Assembly: GCA_025526995.1 (NCBI GenBank)
Contig: JAHLKG010000031.1
Location: forward strand, 62,001 to 126,000
Length of the DNA stretch: 64,000 nucleotides
Direction of reading: 5' to 3'
DNA from: Powellomyces hirtus
Lineage: Eukaryota > Chytridiomycota > Chytridiomycetes > Spizellomycetales > Powellomycetaceae
Under the pieces are notes generated by a model. The model made no database searches. It was given only the letters and a program-made list of their open reading frames with translations, and had not been told where the DNA came from. The number at the start of each line of letters is the position of its first letter. Position 1 is the first letter of the stretch. Shown piece by piece: positions 51,201 to 63,217 of this stretch. The translations under genes and the position numbers were made by a program.

Positions 51201-52760
51201 ACAAAGTCGCGAGTTGAAAGCAAATACACGATTGAGAACGGGTATGAATTTGACGCGAAGGTCATTTACGGTGATACGGATTCCGTCATGGTCAAGTTTG
51301 GAGTGCCTACCGTCGGCGAGGCCATGAAGCTGGGCCGGGAAGCAGCCAATTATGTGACGGGCTACTTTGAGAAACCCATCAATTTGGATTTCGAAAAAGT
51401 CTACTTTCCTTACCTGTTGATCAACAAGAAACGCTACGCGGGATTGTATTGGACTAGCCCGGATAAGCATGATAAGATGGATACCAAGGGAATCGAGGTC
51501 AGTACAGGTGTAATTGGAGAACCACAGGTGAGCGTTCTACTGATGCCTGATGCGATTGTGTATGTGTTATGTTCTAGACCGTCCGGCGAGACAGTTGTAG
51601 GCTGGTATCGAGTGTTATCGAGACATGCTTGAAGAAGATCTTGGTCGATCGCGACGTTACTGGTGCCGAAGAGTATGTGTGGGACCATTCTTTTTGTTGC
51701 GAATCTGCGCGCTTTACTAAAGGTTATTTTCTTTTTGCGTTCCTAGATACACTAAGGGCGTGATTTCCGATCTGCTGCAAAACAAGATCGATCTGTCGCA
51801 GCTGGTGATCTCTAAAGCGTTGGGTAAAACAGGTGCGTGTCGTTCATTCGCCTCCATTGCTTATGAAGGATACCACTGTCTTTAGCATGTTGCTTACATG
51901 TTTGATTTTTCACTGCGCTAGAGTACAGCGGCAAACAGGCCCACAATGAACTCGCCGAACGCATGCGCAAACGTGACGCCGGGTCCGCTCCCGCTATCGG
52001 CGATCGGGTCGCGTACGTGATTGCTAAAGGGACCAAGAATGCGGCCGCCTATGAAAAGGCCGAGGACCCAATCTACGTCCTGGAAAACAATATCCCGATT
52101 GATACAAAGTACTACTTGGAGAACCAACTCTCAAAACCCCTCATGAGAATATTTGAGCCTATTTTGGGTTCGAAGGCGAATCGGCTGCTGAGTGAGTATT
52201 GCGTGACAAAGGATGGGAGAACATTCTGGGTCATGATCCTAGTGCTTGCGCTGACCCTACCGGTTTCTCTCCATGTACTTTCTTTTCTCTTGCAGCTGGC
52301 GACCATACCCGGACGATCTCGGTCGCGGCCCCGGCCATTGGCGGGCTGATGAAATTCGCGGTCAAATCCGCGACTTGTCTGGGCTGCAAAACCGTGCTGC
52401 CCCGCTCTCGCGACGCCCCCTCGAGCGACCCCGCCGTGTGCGAGCACTGCCGCCCGCGGCTGCCCGAACTGTACGTGCGCCACCTGGACGCGCAACACGA
52501 GCTCGAAGTCCGCTTTGCGCGGCTGTGGACGCAGTGCCAGCGGTGTCAGGGCAGTCTCCACCAAGATGTGATTTGCACCGCGCAGGACTGTCCCATTTTT
52601 TATATGCGGAAGAAGGCGCAGAAGGATATGGGGGAGACGGCGGCGACGGTGAAACGGTAAGGGAAACCTTCAGAAAGGAGTGAACGCGAGCAGAGGAGTG
52701 GGGCAAGGACAAAATACTGACCGTTTATGTCCTATTGCCAGATTTGATTATGCGTGGTGA
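48266..52760 (+). CDS. POL3: DNA polymerase delta catalytic subunit
   Basis: Main lagging-strand replicative polymerase with 3'-5' proofreading, nuclear. Eighteen exons: 48266-48385, 48455-48611, 48673-48782, 48847-48957, 49013-49270, 49332-49426, 49487-49647, 49713-49840, 49902-50016, 50084-50349, 50408-50807, 50867-51018, 51093-51497, 51578-51672, 51747-51832, 51922-52191, 52296-52656, 52742-52760; 1102 aa against 1107 in human. Exo I FDIECAG has D309 and E311; motif A is [10 protein letters not shown]; motif C is YGDTDS with D752 and D754. CysA (CLGCKT...CEHC) and the iron-sulfur CysB (CQRCQG...CTAQDC) are intact. The last 19-base exon replaces a direct TAA stop and ends KRFDYAW, like the animal C-terminus. 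Human gene name POLD1. Confidence 0.97.
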
Positions 52761-53084
52761 AGGGCGTCCAACCCCGGTGGTGAAAAACGATTGCGAAATA
52801 GCAGCCCATTTTATGTGTGTGCACTTTTTTTTTTTTAAATTTGTATATCTGTATATAGAATTGTTAGTGTTTTCTTTGATGTTGTTGTTTGGCCCGGAAC
52901 ACTTTTGTTATTGTAGACGGGGTGGGGTGATGGAGATACTAGTAGAGCAATGTGTTTTCGTAATTCAAAAGTATTGAGCTGGCGGTGGCAGGGAAGGGAA
53001 AGATCCAAGGTCCTGCACTTGCCATACACTTTTGCCCGTCTCGCGCAGCAAACGTACAGGATCTGGAATGACAGTGATGGAGCT

Positions 53085-53109
53085 CCCCCCCCCCCCCCCC
53101 CCCCCCCCC
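53085..53109. repeat. Poly-C tract, 25 bases
   Basis: Unbroken C run as given; exact length is unreliable because such tracts are hard to sequence. Confidence 0.8.
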
Positions 53110-53484
53110 GCCCAACGATTCATGGATACGTTTTGGATATGTACCTCTATCTGGTCGATTTTTGGACGCAAGTTCCGTTTCGACGAATGAGCCCTAAAGG
53201 AAATCAATGATTGGACTCAAACGTTTACCCGCGCCATCGACCCATAGGACCCGAGACCGCAGATCACACAAGCACGTAAGAGCCCACCCGTTTTGCGGCA
53301 CAGGGGCAGGTACTATGTGAACAAAAACCGAGCGTTTTTCCACGGGGACGCAAAAACTCCGAGAGCGGCTATCGTCAATTGAAATATTAAAAGTCAACTC
53401 GACGCGCGCGCTCCGAACGGCCGTACATAAGCAGTTGGAATGGCAGGAACGGGTCAAGTTTCGCCTTTTTGCTCACATCCGTAA

Positions 53485-53535
53485 CCCTACCGCATCCACA
53501 CAAAAAAACGAAACTCCGAAGCGAAATTCTACTCA
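53485..53535. repeat. Imperfect direct repeat, copy A
   Basis: Begins CCCTACCGCATCCACAC and ends GCGAAATTCTACTC. About 80% of its bases match copy B at 54659 in the same orientation, allowing small gaps. Confidence 0.6.
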
Positions 53536-53666
53536 AGCAAGGACGTCGAGAAGGATCTTGAGACTGTTTGGTATGGCGAATGGTGTCTTATTTCAATGTT
53601 ATTTATATCAGGGCTCCGAGACAGCTATTGTTGCCACGATAACATTGCAGTCGTCATAATAACACA

Positions 53667-54539
53667 CTATCCAAGTCTCATCAACAAGTCACTAGCTATC
53701 TTCACCTTGTCAATGATGGCGTCCGCATTCCGGTCGGTCAATCCCTCGGTGCTGGTGGACCAGCCATCCAAGATCATGACGTCCATCATAGCGCGGATCG
53801 TTTCCTTCTGCGCTTCCGGCAGGACATCAAGAAACATCGCTACTCTGGCACAACGCAAGTCATTCCGGATCATTCCTTGTAGGAACTCACGCATGCATGC
53901 GTTAAACATGTCTTCCCCGTTGCTCTCCATGATCATGTTGACATCAATCAGAGAAAGCAGCAACGCGCTGATGTTTTGATACACTTCGTTTACATCCCGA
54001 AGCAAGCGGCGCAACAATGGATCCACGTTGTCCATCGCGGATTGTACGTAGTGCAGCACCATTGTCTGCTTTATTTCGTCCAGAGTCTCTGGGTCCGCTT
54101 CTTCTTTTTTCTGCTTGACTCCGTAATGGTTTACTCGCTCCCTCCACCACTTATCGTCCCTTCTTTTCAGTGCCGGCCGGTCAGTTGATTTTGTTAGAGC
54201 AATGCCATTGCCATCGCCCCAAAAGTCGAAGAACTCTTCAGGAGGCGTCGCCGTATCTGCCGCCAACGGGAAGATGATGGTATCATTGACTATGGGCCGA
54301 AACGTGCGTTGTTCCAACCAAGTAGGTTGCAAAGAGGGATCGGTTGACCACCGGCGGATCCTTATGGTCAAAATCGCCAAGGTTGTACTTGTTTCCTCCA
54401 CTTGATAGATTGTCGTGCTATTGCAGCGGAAGGAGCGGCGGATGTGGTTCTGTACGCTGGACAAATCGCATGACTTGCTACGGCCGAAACCACACTCACC
54501 ACAAGCAAACCGGGCAGGTCCAGATGTTAAGTCGGCCAT
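53667..54539 (-). CDS. Intronless ORF, unknown function, flanked by direct repeats
   Basis: Not recognised. A single 873-base frame encodes 290 aa, unusual beside genes with up to 18 exons. The N-terminus has CGECGFGRSKSCD, then a histidine and another Cys, suggesting a small zinc site. The middle is aromatic and acidic (EEFFDFWGDGNG, then DDKWWRERVNHYG). The C-terminal half is helical and hydrophobic (YQNISALLLSLIDVNMI). Imperfect direct repeats lie 130 bases downstream and 120 bases upstream. Possibilities are a lineage-specific multicopy gene, a retroposed copy, or a mobile-element passenger. No transposase, integrase or reverse transcriptase motif is visible. Being open for 290 codons with a mixed amino-acid make-up argues that it is real. 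Confidence 0.6.
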   Translation of the reverse strand: MADLTSGPARFACGECGFGRSKSCDLSSVQNHIRRSFRCNSTTIYQVEETSTTLAILTIRIRRWSTDPSLQPTWLEQRTFRPIVNDTIIFPLAADTATPPEEFFDFWGDGNGIALTKSTDRPALKRRDDKWWRERVNHYGVKQKKEEADPETLDEIKQTMVLHYVQSAMDNVDPLLRRLLRDVNEVYQNISALLLSLIDVNMIMESNGEDMFNACMREFLQGMIRNDLRCARVAMFLDVLPEAQKETIRAMMDVMILDGWSTSTEGLTDRNADAIIDKVKIASDLLMRLG

Positions 54540-56778
54540 TGAGAACTCTGAGCTCAGATGTGTTAAAAAAAAAACTGAAGCTTGGTGCCCCCGTTGGTGC
54601 CCCCCGCGCCACCAAGCAAAACTGGTTTGTTTTGGCTTATTCTGTACTTCGCATTACATCCTACCGCATCTACGCAAAAAACAACAAAACTTCCGACGCG
54701 AAACTCTACTCTTCATGGCCACATCAGGACACCAAGCCCAGTTTCGGCTATGCAAGTGGGCTGCGACATGCATCACTTCCCGACCGCGGAATCCAAAATG
54801 TAGACTTGGTGAATGACGGCCGATCAGGGTCATGGATGTCATGGACGATCAGCAGCGGCTTGGATGACCGACACGGCAGACGCGAGAAGGAACTACCGTA
54901 ACTACAAAGCGATCCCCGAAGGCTTGTTGATCTTACAGTGTGAGAGCGACGGTGTGTATAGCCTTGAAAAGTTCTAAAGATGGAGAGAAATCTCGGAAGG
55001 AGTGAATTTTTTTACGGGACCTCGCGAAACGGGTTCTGTGAGATTTGCGGGCTGAGGCTGGAGGGACCTGTACTTGCGGACAAGACATGCGTTTTGTCAC
55101 ATCTGGGAATTCCCACTGTTACGTTTACGTTTAGGTGCTCTTGCTCAAGTCACGGGCCAAGTGGATTCAGCCCTCGCGACCGGACGTACCTCCAGGACTC
55201 TTCAGCGCAGACCACTGCAGCAGGCACTTTAAGCAGTGCCACCTACTGCTCTGCCGGACGCTTTGAAACCCGTCCTGTTGTTGCACGGCCCCAACAATAC
55301 GCCTACATTCGAACATGCGTCGTCGCACCATTGTCGCAGCGTATTTGGGATTCTGCGCTGACCCATATCGAACCACATGAAACGGTTCGATGACTCTCAA
55401 CCTCGTTGTGGATGAAGAATTTCAATATCGTCGTTACGGCTTGGGCCCGCAACGCGGCTGTTACCAAGCGCCCCCTTGGATTTTATAGTCCGGCACCTCT
55501 TCGACGACCCGCCGCTCTTCGCGAAAACGGCGGAGGGATATGTGACACCGTGTTTTGACGGGTGCTGTGGGGTCCCGGTTCTTGCCGCAGCCACCTCGCT
55601 TTTCGCAAGCAAGGCCAAGAGGCGGGGCGAGATCAAGACACCGTGGCTATTGGCGGCGAGATTCGCAAAGGTATGTTGGCAAGACCCCGCGGAACAATGA
55701 ATTCCACTCACTATCAACTCGACTCGCGTCTTGGGAACCTCCCGAGACGTCGATCCGCGCGCGTACGGTATCGATGAAACGCAAATGCTTGGGGGGGGGG
55801 GGGTACCAGATGCCGAAAAATGCAAATCGCGCATAGCAACATTACGCTTAGCCGCACGGGGGGCGAACATTATCACACCACGTTCACACACAACCCCAGC
55901 GTTTTTTTTTATTGAGCGGGGAGAAACAAAGAGACGCAGCGGGTTTCCCCCATTCGCGGGGGCACACAACCTGCACAGTTTGCGCCCCCCATGCGGACTA
56001 TGCTTTCCCCCATGCATCACACTCTGAGAAAAAAGACAAACGCCCAAAGGAAATCAAACTAAGAGCAGCGGAAAAAAAAACGTGTTGCCCCCCTGCCCCA
56101 ATTCAGCACGTGTTTCCAGATGGCGAACTTTGGTGGCCGCGGGCCGGATGAGGTGGGTGGGGGGTTACAGTATGATAGTGTAGACCAGCAATGGGATCAG
56201 AACCGGAGCGGCGAGTTACATTTTGTTGCCGGGTTTGGGGCATGACAGTTTTGAGTTAGACGCTGGGGGCGAGTTTCACATCTTTGCGATTTTACAATAG
56301 AGGGCCAACTCCTTTCACCGTTGATGATGAATGATGCCCGGTTTCCGCGTCGCTGTACTGGCGCGACGCCCATCTATGGTGGTGAGAGAGTGAGGTACCG
56401 TTCCCAGCATTTTGTTTAAGAACCGTGGGCGTGGACCCAACTCCCATCGATGAAATGTAAAAAATTGCCCAAACGCGGGCTATGCGACGCAGCGTGAAAA
56501 CAAAGAAGGCGGGGTCGTATTCCATTCTTGCTGCACAATTTTATGTTTTATTTCTGTGTAGTGGGTAGGCGGCCGTAGAAAAATTTCTTTTTCCAACCCA
56601 AACAAGTACTATGGATGAGGGCGTGTGTGTGTGTGTAATTTCTTCGATGGGGTCGATATATGCGAAACTGTGTGTGGGGCGCGTAAACTAAACTACCTCA
56701 TTCTATACTGGCTCACTTGCTAATACCCCTCAGTCAAGGTGGGCATTTCGCGGCCATTCGGCAACGAGAGCATGGGTT
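54540..56778. other. Gene-poor stretch, 2.2 kb
   Basis: Contains repeat copy B, a 13-base poly-G run at 55791-55803 and G-rich sequence. Frames exist on both strands: 54980-55393 (+) starts with a CEIC motif, and 55397-56047 (-) is Arg/Ser-rich. Neither has recognisable domains. I do not call a gene. Confidence 0.5.
54659..54711. repeat. Imperfect direct repeat, copy B
   Basis: Begins TCCTACCGCATCTACGC and ends GCGAAACTCTACTC; partner of copy A at 53485. It sits just upstream of the start of the intronless ORF. Confidence 0.6.
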
Positions 56779-57907
56779 TTACTGCTTGCGGGCGACCATG
56801 GTGGCAGCGGCCTGGGCCGAGGGGAGGATGAGGACGGACGCGATTTGCACGTGCGGGGGACGGCTGGCCGCAAAGACGACGGTCTGAGAGAGGCGAGAAT
56901 GGGGGGGTCAGAAGAGAGCATAAGACGGGCGCAGAGAGGGGAGGGGGGGGGGGCAAACTTTTTTTTTCTTGTTACCTCTGCAATATCGGTGGGCGTCAAG
57001 GGCTGCATTCCCTTGTACACGGCGTCGGCCTTGTTGCGATCACCCGCAAACCTGACGATCGAGAATTCCGTCTCGACGAGTCCCGGGTCGATACTCGTGA
57101 CATTGATGGCCGAATCGACGAGCTCCATCCTGAGGGTGCGGGTGAGGGCGTCGACTGCGTGTTTGGACGCACAATAGACGCCGCCGCCGGGGTAGGTTTC
57201 GCGGCCCGAGATGGACGAGACGTTGATAATGTGGCCTGCGTTGCGGTGCTGCATCGAGGGCAGCACGGCTTGGGTGACGTTGAGGAGGCCCTTGACGTTG
57301 GTGTCGAGCATGGTGTCGATGGCGGTGGGGGTGACCGTGGCGATCGTGTCGAGGCCAATGACGAGACCGGCATTGTTGATGAGGACGTCGACGGGGTCGA
57401 GGGTGGCGATGGCGTCAAAGACCTGGGGTCCGAACAAAGAGCAGTGAGTGGGGGGTGTGCGATGGGGGGAGAAAGCATGCGAGACTGGCTTCTTACACAC
57501 CTTTTGACGGTCCCGCACATCCAACTCGAGGGGCTGGACAGAGACACCTGGGACTTGAGCCGCGATCTGCTGCTGGACTTCCACCAGCTTCTCCTACGTT
57601 TTCAAAAGAGGGGGCCAGATATGCGTATGCGTCAATGCCGTTTATTTCGTTTGTGTGCACGTAGAGTGGGCGGGGGCGTCTTTGTTCCTTTACCTTTCGG
57701 CGAGCAGCCAAAATCAATTTACATCCTTCCTTTGCGAATTCAACCGCACATGCAGCGCCAATTCCCGCACTGGCGCCCGTGCTATAATAGAGATAGTCCA
57801 CCACCAACCAAAAACCAAAACCAAATGCGTCAATTTACAATCACAAATCCGTCTCAGATGTCTTTCCCGACGTACATCAAAACAGTCTTGCCTGCAAGTC
57901 GCCCCAT
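56779..57907 (-). CDS. Short-chain dehydrogenase, 3-hydroxy acid dehydrogenase type
   Basis: Classical SDR with NADP preference likely; closest by eye to yeast YMR226C and bacterial YdfG, which oxidise serine and other 3-hydroxy acids. Five exons (57876-57907, 57694-57781, 57501-57593, 56976-57422, 56779-56883) give 254 aa. Visible: cofactor motif TGASAGIG at 12-19, Arg-rich LAARRK after strand 2 (suits NADP), LINNAG near 85-90, and the catalytic S141, Y154 and K158 in YCASKHAVDALTRTLRMEL. The substrate-loop FAGDRNKADAVYKGMQPLTP is characteristic of the YMR226C group. The region is GC-rich, producing a long antisense frame that I reject. Confidence 0.9.
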
Positions 57908-58233
57908 CGTGGTCGTGTTGATGGGAGATGTCACTGTGTGGGTACGTGTATACCGCGTGGTGCGAGTGGAATGGAAGGCTGGGCGCGAGAAGGCGGGGGA
58001 AAGGTGAGATGGAGATGAAGATGCAGCTCGGAAAGCGATACGGAACATTCGTGGGAAAAACCGCTACGTACAATGATAAAATGGCCGCAACGAAAATGTC
58101 CCTGTCTCTCTCTGGGTCCACACCCTAGTTCGCCACACGCGTGTTTGTTCGCAAGCGAGTATTTTTTACGCGGGAAGTGTGTGTGGGCTCGAGTTCGACA
58201 TTGCAGGAATACACACATTATAGGGCCAAAGAC
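57908..58233. other. Divergent promoter, SDR and DTWD1
   Basis: 326 bases between divergent starts. I see no motif strong enough to name. Confidence 0.6.
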
Positions 58234-59343
58234 ATGCCACCAGATCCCACAACCACCAGCGTCCGCGCCGCCGGGCTCTCCTCCTCGTCTTCCGCTCTCG
58301 CACGAGCCGACCCGTCATCAGCCTGCGAACCCAGTCAGTACGCGATGCTTCCCCCTCCCACTTTCGCACACCTCTAACATGTCTCCGCCACAGCATCCGA
58401 TCCGTGGTCCACGTTCCACATCACGCCGACGTCGCCGCTGCGGGCGCTGTACGGCACCGTGCGGCAGTCGTGTCCGGGGTGCGGGAAGGGGCGCAAAGTG
58501 TATTGTCCGAGATGCGGGGTCGCGCTGGGGCATGACCCGCCGCGCGTGGCGTTGCCCGTGAATGTGGTCGTGTATCGCGATCCGAGGGAGGTGGAGGCCA
58601 AGAGCACCAGTGCGCATGCCAAGATTCTGGCCCCCGCGCATGTCGAGGTCAAGGTAAGGGTGTGAGAGAGAGGGCACGCACATGAGGGGGATGTGAAAAA
58701 GGGTTGGCAAGTGAGTAGCTCACGAAGGGGGTTTTTGTTTTGGCGCGGGATTAGGTGGAGAATCTGGTGAAACCGGACCCCTCGGTCCCGAGTTCGCTGA
58801 CTGAATACACGCATCCCGAACGGGTTCTGCTCCTGTTTCCCTCCGACGACGCCTTGCCGCTGTCCGAGGTGCCCGATCTCTCAAAGTTTGACAAGTGCGT
58901 TTTCGTTTCCACTCTGGGGTCGAGAATGCACACGCCCCCCAAAAAAACACCACTCTCATCATGCTGTTCAAACGCGGGGCCCCCCTTTATCCGCGTTTTC
59001 TAGGCTCATCGTGCTGGACGGAACCTGGAAACAAGGGCGAGCCATGTCGACGGCCCTCGCGCACCTCCCCTTCCAACACATCAGCATCCAAACGCGCACG
59101 ACGCTGTTCTGGCGGTACCAGCCGTTTGGCGAGCACCACCTGTCTACGATTGAAGCAACGTACTGGTTCTTTCGCGACCACTTTGCCGCTCTGCATCCCG
59201 GGCAGGCCTATGATGGCCGCTACGATGATTTGCTGTTTTATTTCAAAATGCAGTGGGAACTGATCCAGGAGTTTTATAAAACGAATAGGCAAAAGACGTT
59301 CACGACGAGGAAATTGGATGCCGAGGCGTACATACGGTATTGA
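58234..59343 (+). CDS. DTWD1: DTW-domain tRNA-uridine aminocarboxypropyltransferase 1
   Basis: Transfers the aminocarboxypropyl group of S-adenosylmethionine to a uridine of tRNA (acp3U; position 20 for human DTWD1). Four exons (58234-58333, 58394-58653, 58755-58894, 59004-59343) give 279 aa; human DTWD1 has 304. Visible: an N-terminal Cys4 zinc motif, CPGCGKGRKVYCPRCG; KSTSAHAKILAPAHVEV; the DTW-type motif as LDGTW; TTLFWRYQPFGEHHLSTIEA; and the C-terminal YDDLLFYFKMQWELI. These blocks fit DTWD1 better than DTWD2. The first exon is Ser/Thr/Ala-rich and poorly conserved, so the start is less certain than the rest. Confidence 0.9.
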
Positions 59344-59565
59344 AAATAGAAAAAAACAAGAAAACGAGATGCTGATGGGGCATGCAAGTTGGAAACAGAT
59401 GCTGTGATATACCGTCTCATTTAGGAGCTCAGGGTTATTGCACTTTGGAGGCGTTTGATTTTATTGTATAGATAGCGGGATAGGAGGGGGGTGCCACCAC
59501 CAGCAAGCAGTGGTATATTTACAAACGGAAAATCTGTTGTGGCTGGTTCATTCATTCAGGTTGTT

Positions 59566-60720
59566 CTACTTTTTGTTGACGGTGGCGGCAAACTCGCGCA
59601 TATAGTCGACGAGGGCATTGACGCCTTCTATGGGCATGGCGTTGTACAGCGACGCTCTGATTCCCCCCACGGAGCGATGTCCCTTGAGCTGCAACATGCG
59701 GCGTTCCTGGGCGCCGTTGAGGAAGCGTTTCTCGAGGTCGTTGCTGGGTTGGCCTGTTGTTGGGTCACAGACGCGGAAGGGGACGTTCATGCGGGAGCGG
59801 TATGTTTTAGCGACGGGGCAGACAAACAAGCCATTGGACGAGTCGATGGCGGTGTAGAGGGTTTCGGCCTTTTCCTTGTTTCGTTTCTCGATAGCGGGTA
59901 TGCCGCCCTGCTGGAGCAACCACTCAAAGACGAGTCCCGAGACGTAGATGGCGTAGGTGGGCGGGGTGTTGTACATTGAGTTGTTTTTCGCGCAGAGGGC
60001 ATAGTCCATCATGACGGGGCAGACGAGAGTGGGGTGTTTGCGGTCAAGGAGGTCGTCGCGGATCAGGACGAGGGTTGCGCCGGCAGGGCCGATATTTTTC
60101 TGGGCGCCGGCGAAAATGAGGCCGAATTTGGAAACGTCGAAAGTGCGGGAGAGGATGTTGGACGACATGTCGCAGACGAGGGGCACGGAGGCGGGGACGT
60201 TGGCGAGGACGGCAGGGAATTCGACGCCGTGGACGGTTTCGTTGTCGCAGTAGTAGACGTAGGCGGCGTTGGGGGCGGGAGTGTATTGGATGGTGGTTGG
60301 GTCGATGGATCCGGTATGGTTGGAAGCAGTTGTGTCCAAGACGACGTTTGTTTTGACACCGAGTCGGTTGGCTTCTTGGACGGCTTTCGCACTCCAAGCG
60401 CCAGTGACGAGGTAGTCGGCGGCGACATGTTCGTGTGGGTGGCCAAAGAGGTTGTAGACGAGGGCAGAGAATTGGGAGGTGGCGCCGCCCTGCATCCACA
60501 GCACGCGGTAGTTGTGTGGAATGGCGAGGAGGGTGCGGAGGTTTTGTTCAGTTGTGGCGAGGATTCCTTCGAACTCTGGGGAGCGGTGGGAGAGTTCCAT
60601 GACGGACATTGCAGTGTTGTTCCAGTTGACGAGCTCAGCGGCGGCCCTTTCGAGCACGGGTTTTGGCATGATGGCTGGGCCGGCCGAGTAGTTCCAGACG
60701 GTGGGTGTGTTTTGAGGCAT
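59566..60720 (-). CDS. SER1: Phosphoserine aminotransferase
   Basis: PLP enzyme that converts 3-phosphohydroxypyruvate and glutamate to phosphoserine and 2-oxoglutarate, the second step of serine synthesis. It is one intronless frame of 384 aa, close to the usual 360-400. Visible: N-terminal WNYSAGPAIMPKPVLE, the block SVMELSHRSPEF, MQGGATSQFSA that grips the PLP phosphate, VCDMSSNILSR, and the PLP lysine K208 in FAGAQKNIGPAG. The C-terminal KGHRSVGGIRASLYNAMP is also canonical. Lack of introns in a conserved gene shows that intronless genes do occur in this genome. A long antisense frame at 60034-60726 is a codon-bias shadow. Confidence 0.95.
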   Translation of the reverse strand: MPQNTPTVWNYSAGPAIMPKPVLERAAAELVNWNNTAMSVMELSHRSPEFEGILATTEQNLRTLLAIPHNYRVLWMQGGATSQFSALVYNLFGHPHEHVAADYLVTGAWSAKAVQEANRLGVKTNVVLDTTASNHTGSIDPTTIQYTPAPNAAYVYYCDNETVHGVEFPAVLANVPASVPLVCDMSSNILSRTFDVSKFGLIFAGAQKNIGPAGATLVLIRDDLLDRKHPTLVCPVMMDYALCAKNNSMYNTPPTYAIYVSGLVFEWLLQQGGIPAIEKRNKEKAETLYTAIDSSNGLFVCPVAKTYRSRMNVPFRVCDPTTGQPSNDLEKRFLNGAQERRMLQLKGHRSVGGIRASLYNAMPIEGVNALVDYMREFAATVNKK

Positions 60721-61569
60721 GGATAAAGGAGGAGCGAGGGAGGGAGACGATGGCGGTGACGATGGCGGAAAGAGGAAAGCAGATGGGGGAGCGGTTCTAA
60801 TAGTGCTGTACTAGCGATGGTTGGTCGAGACACTGTAGCCAAGCCACAGGTGATGGCTGATGATGATGATGGTGATGAGTCATCCGTCTCACACACTCAC
60901 GAGACGAACGAGACTGTCAGTGATGGGAATGGAATGGGATGGAATGGATGGAATGGACCTCCCTCTATCAAGGAGGCAGGCAGTCAACAACAACAAGGAC
61001 TTGACAGACTGATTGACTTACTGATGGACTGAGGGAGTGAGTGATTGATTGATTAGAGAGAGGGGGAGGAGGACATTCGCAGGATCCTGAATCCATCATC
61101 ATCATCATCGTCATCATACTATATCCATCATGCTTCCGTGAGTGAGTGAGTCACTCAGAGAGAGAGAGAGAGAGAGTGGGGATGGCATACATGTAGCATC
61201 TATCATGCCCTTCTCAACCCATCACATCCTACATGTACTCTCTCTCTCTCTTCTCTCTTGCGATGGGAAGGGATGGATGATCATCATGAATGAGTCTGGG
61301 AGGGAGGAAAGGCGATGGATGCTCTCTCTCTGCGCTCATCCCTTCATCACGTGAGTCTGGGATGAGTGGCTTGGAGTGACTAGCTACATCTAGCACCACC
61401 AGTCACGGGTCCAGAGTCAAGTGGACACTACTGTAAGTCAATCCAGAGTGCATTCCATTGCATTCCATCCCATCCCATCCCATCCCGCCTAAAACCCGCT
61501 GGCCAAACGTGCCGCCAACCACCTCCACAAACTGTTCCATCTCCCAAACACTCAAACACTCCTCACAAA
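60721..61569. other. Divergent promoter region rich in simple repeats
   Basis: Spacer between SER1 and calmodulin starts. It carries GGAAT/GGATG repeats, CAT/ATC runs, an AG run and a CT run, listed next. No gene seen. Confidence 0.6.
60921..61489. repeat. Simple-sequence block with inverted partners
   Basis: GGAATGG/GGATGG repeats at 60921-60957 are complementary in type to CATTCC/CATCC repeats at 61450-61489. A (GA) run at 61157-61176 is complementary to a (CT) run at 61238-61259. Nested inverted simple repeats could fold back. Confidence 0.55.
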
Positions 61570-62645
<1,076 letters not shown>

Positions 62646-63217
62646 AATAGTTACCCTCACTCTCTGACGTCAACAAACAACTATCCCCTTTGACGTTCTG
62701 AACCGAACCCCCACTTGCCCCCCTTCCTCCTCCCCCCCCCCCCCCCATCTCCATCCCTTTGCGCTTTCTTGCTAGATGATAAAAATACACAAAAAAGAAG
62801 AATCAAAAAACAGCTCGGTCCCCTTGAAACTCTGCTCCAATGTGTATATCTTCCATGATTCTTTCTTTTTTCCTCGCTGACCTCCCATGTTGTCATGATC
62901 TGCAATAATTCTGCACGGCTTTCCCATCACACCCTCTTTTACCGGCCTCAGCAAACACGCAGTACGTGTAATTGGAAGAGACGTGCCGAGGGCGTGAGTT
63001 TCAAGTGTTTTACAGAAGCGCTTCAAGTTCATGCCCGCGCGATGCACAGCTCTTACGACCCTATTCTTCGTTCTCTCGGCGCACTCCAGCGTCGTCAATT
63101 TCTCCACACTAGCCATGTGCCCCACGTAATTTTTCACTATTCCCCAACGTGATTCCACACGCCGTTCAAATCGCACACAGGTATATTCAAGACGAATCCC
63201 ACCACTACTTCATCTAG
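62646..63217. other. Convergent spacer, calmodulin and TMEM258 3' ends
   Basis: Contains a 15-base poly-C run at 62732-62746 and a TGACGTCA palindrome at 62665-62672, here downstream of a gene and so of doubtful meaning. No gene seen. Confidence 0.55.

Larger units (their letters stand above)
52761..53666. other. Gene-poor stretch with poly-C tract and repeat copy A
   Basis: Starts the 4-kb gene-poor segment. It holds a 25-base poly-C run and the left copy of the direct repeat around the intronless ORF. No coding frame supported. Confidence 0.55.

Noticed and set aside
52273..52712. Arg-rich overlapping frames in the last large POL3 exon
   Set aside because: Out-of-frame readings of the GC-rich CysA/CysB region.
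54980..56047. Frames 54980-55393 (+) and 55397-56047 (-)
   Set aside because: A single CxxC in one and Arg/Ser bias in the other; no recognisable fold, and they sit in the homopolymer-rich spacer.
57159..58007. 282-codon + strand frame
   Set aside because: Antisense to the SDR gene in a GC-rich region; the sense frame has the full catalytic motif set.
60034..60726. 230-codon Gly/Val/Asp-rich + strand frame
   Set aside because: Exact antisense of phosphoserine aminotransferase, a product of its codon use.
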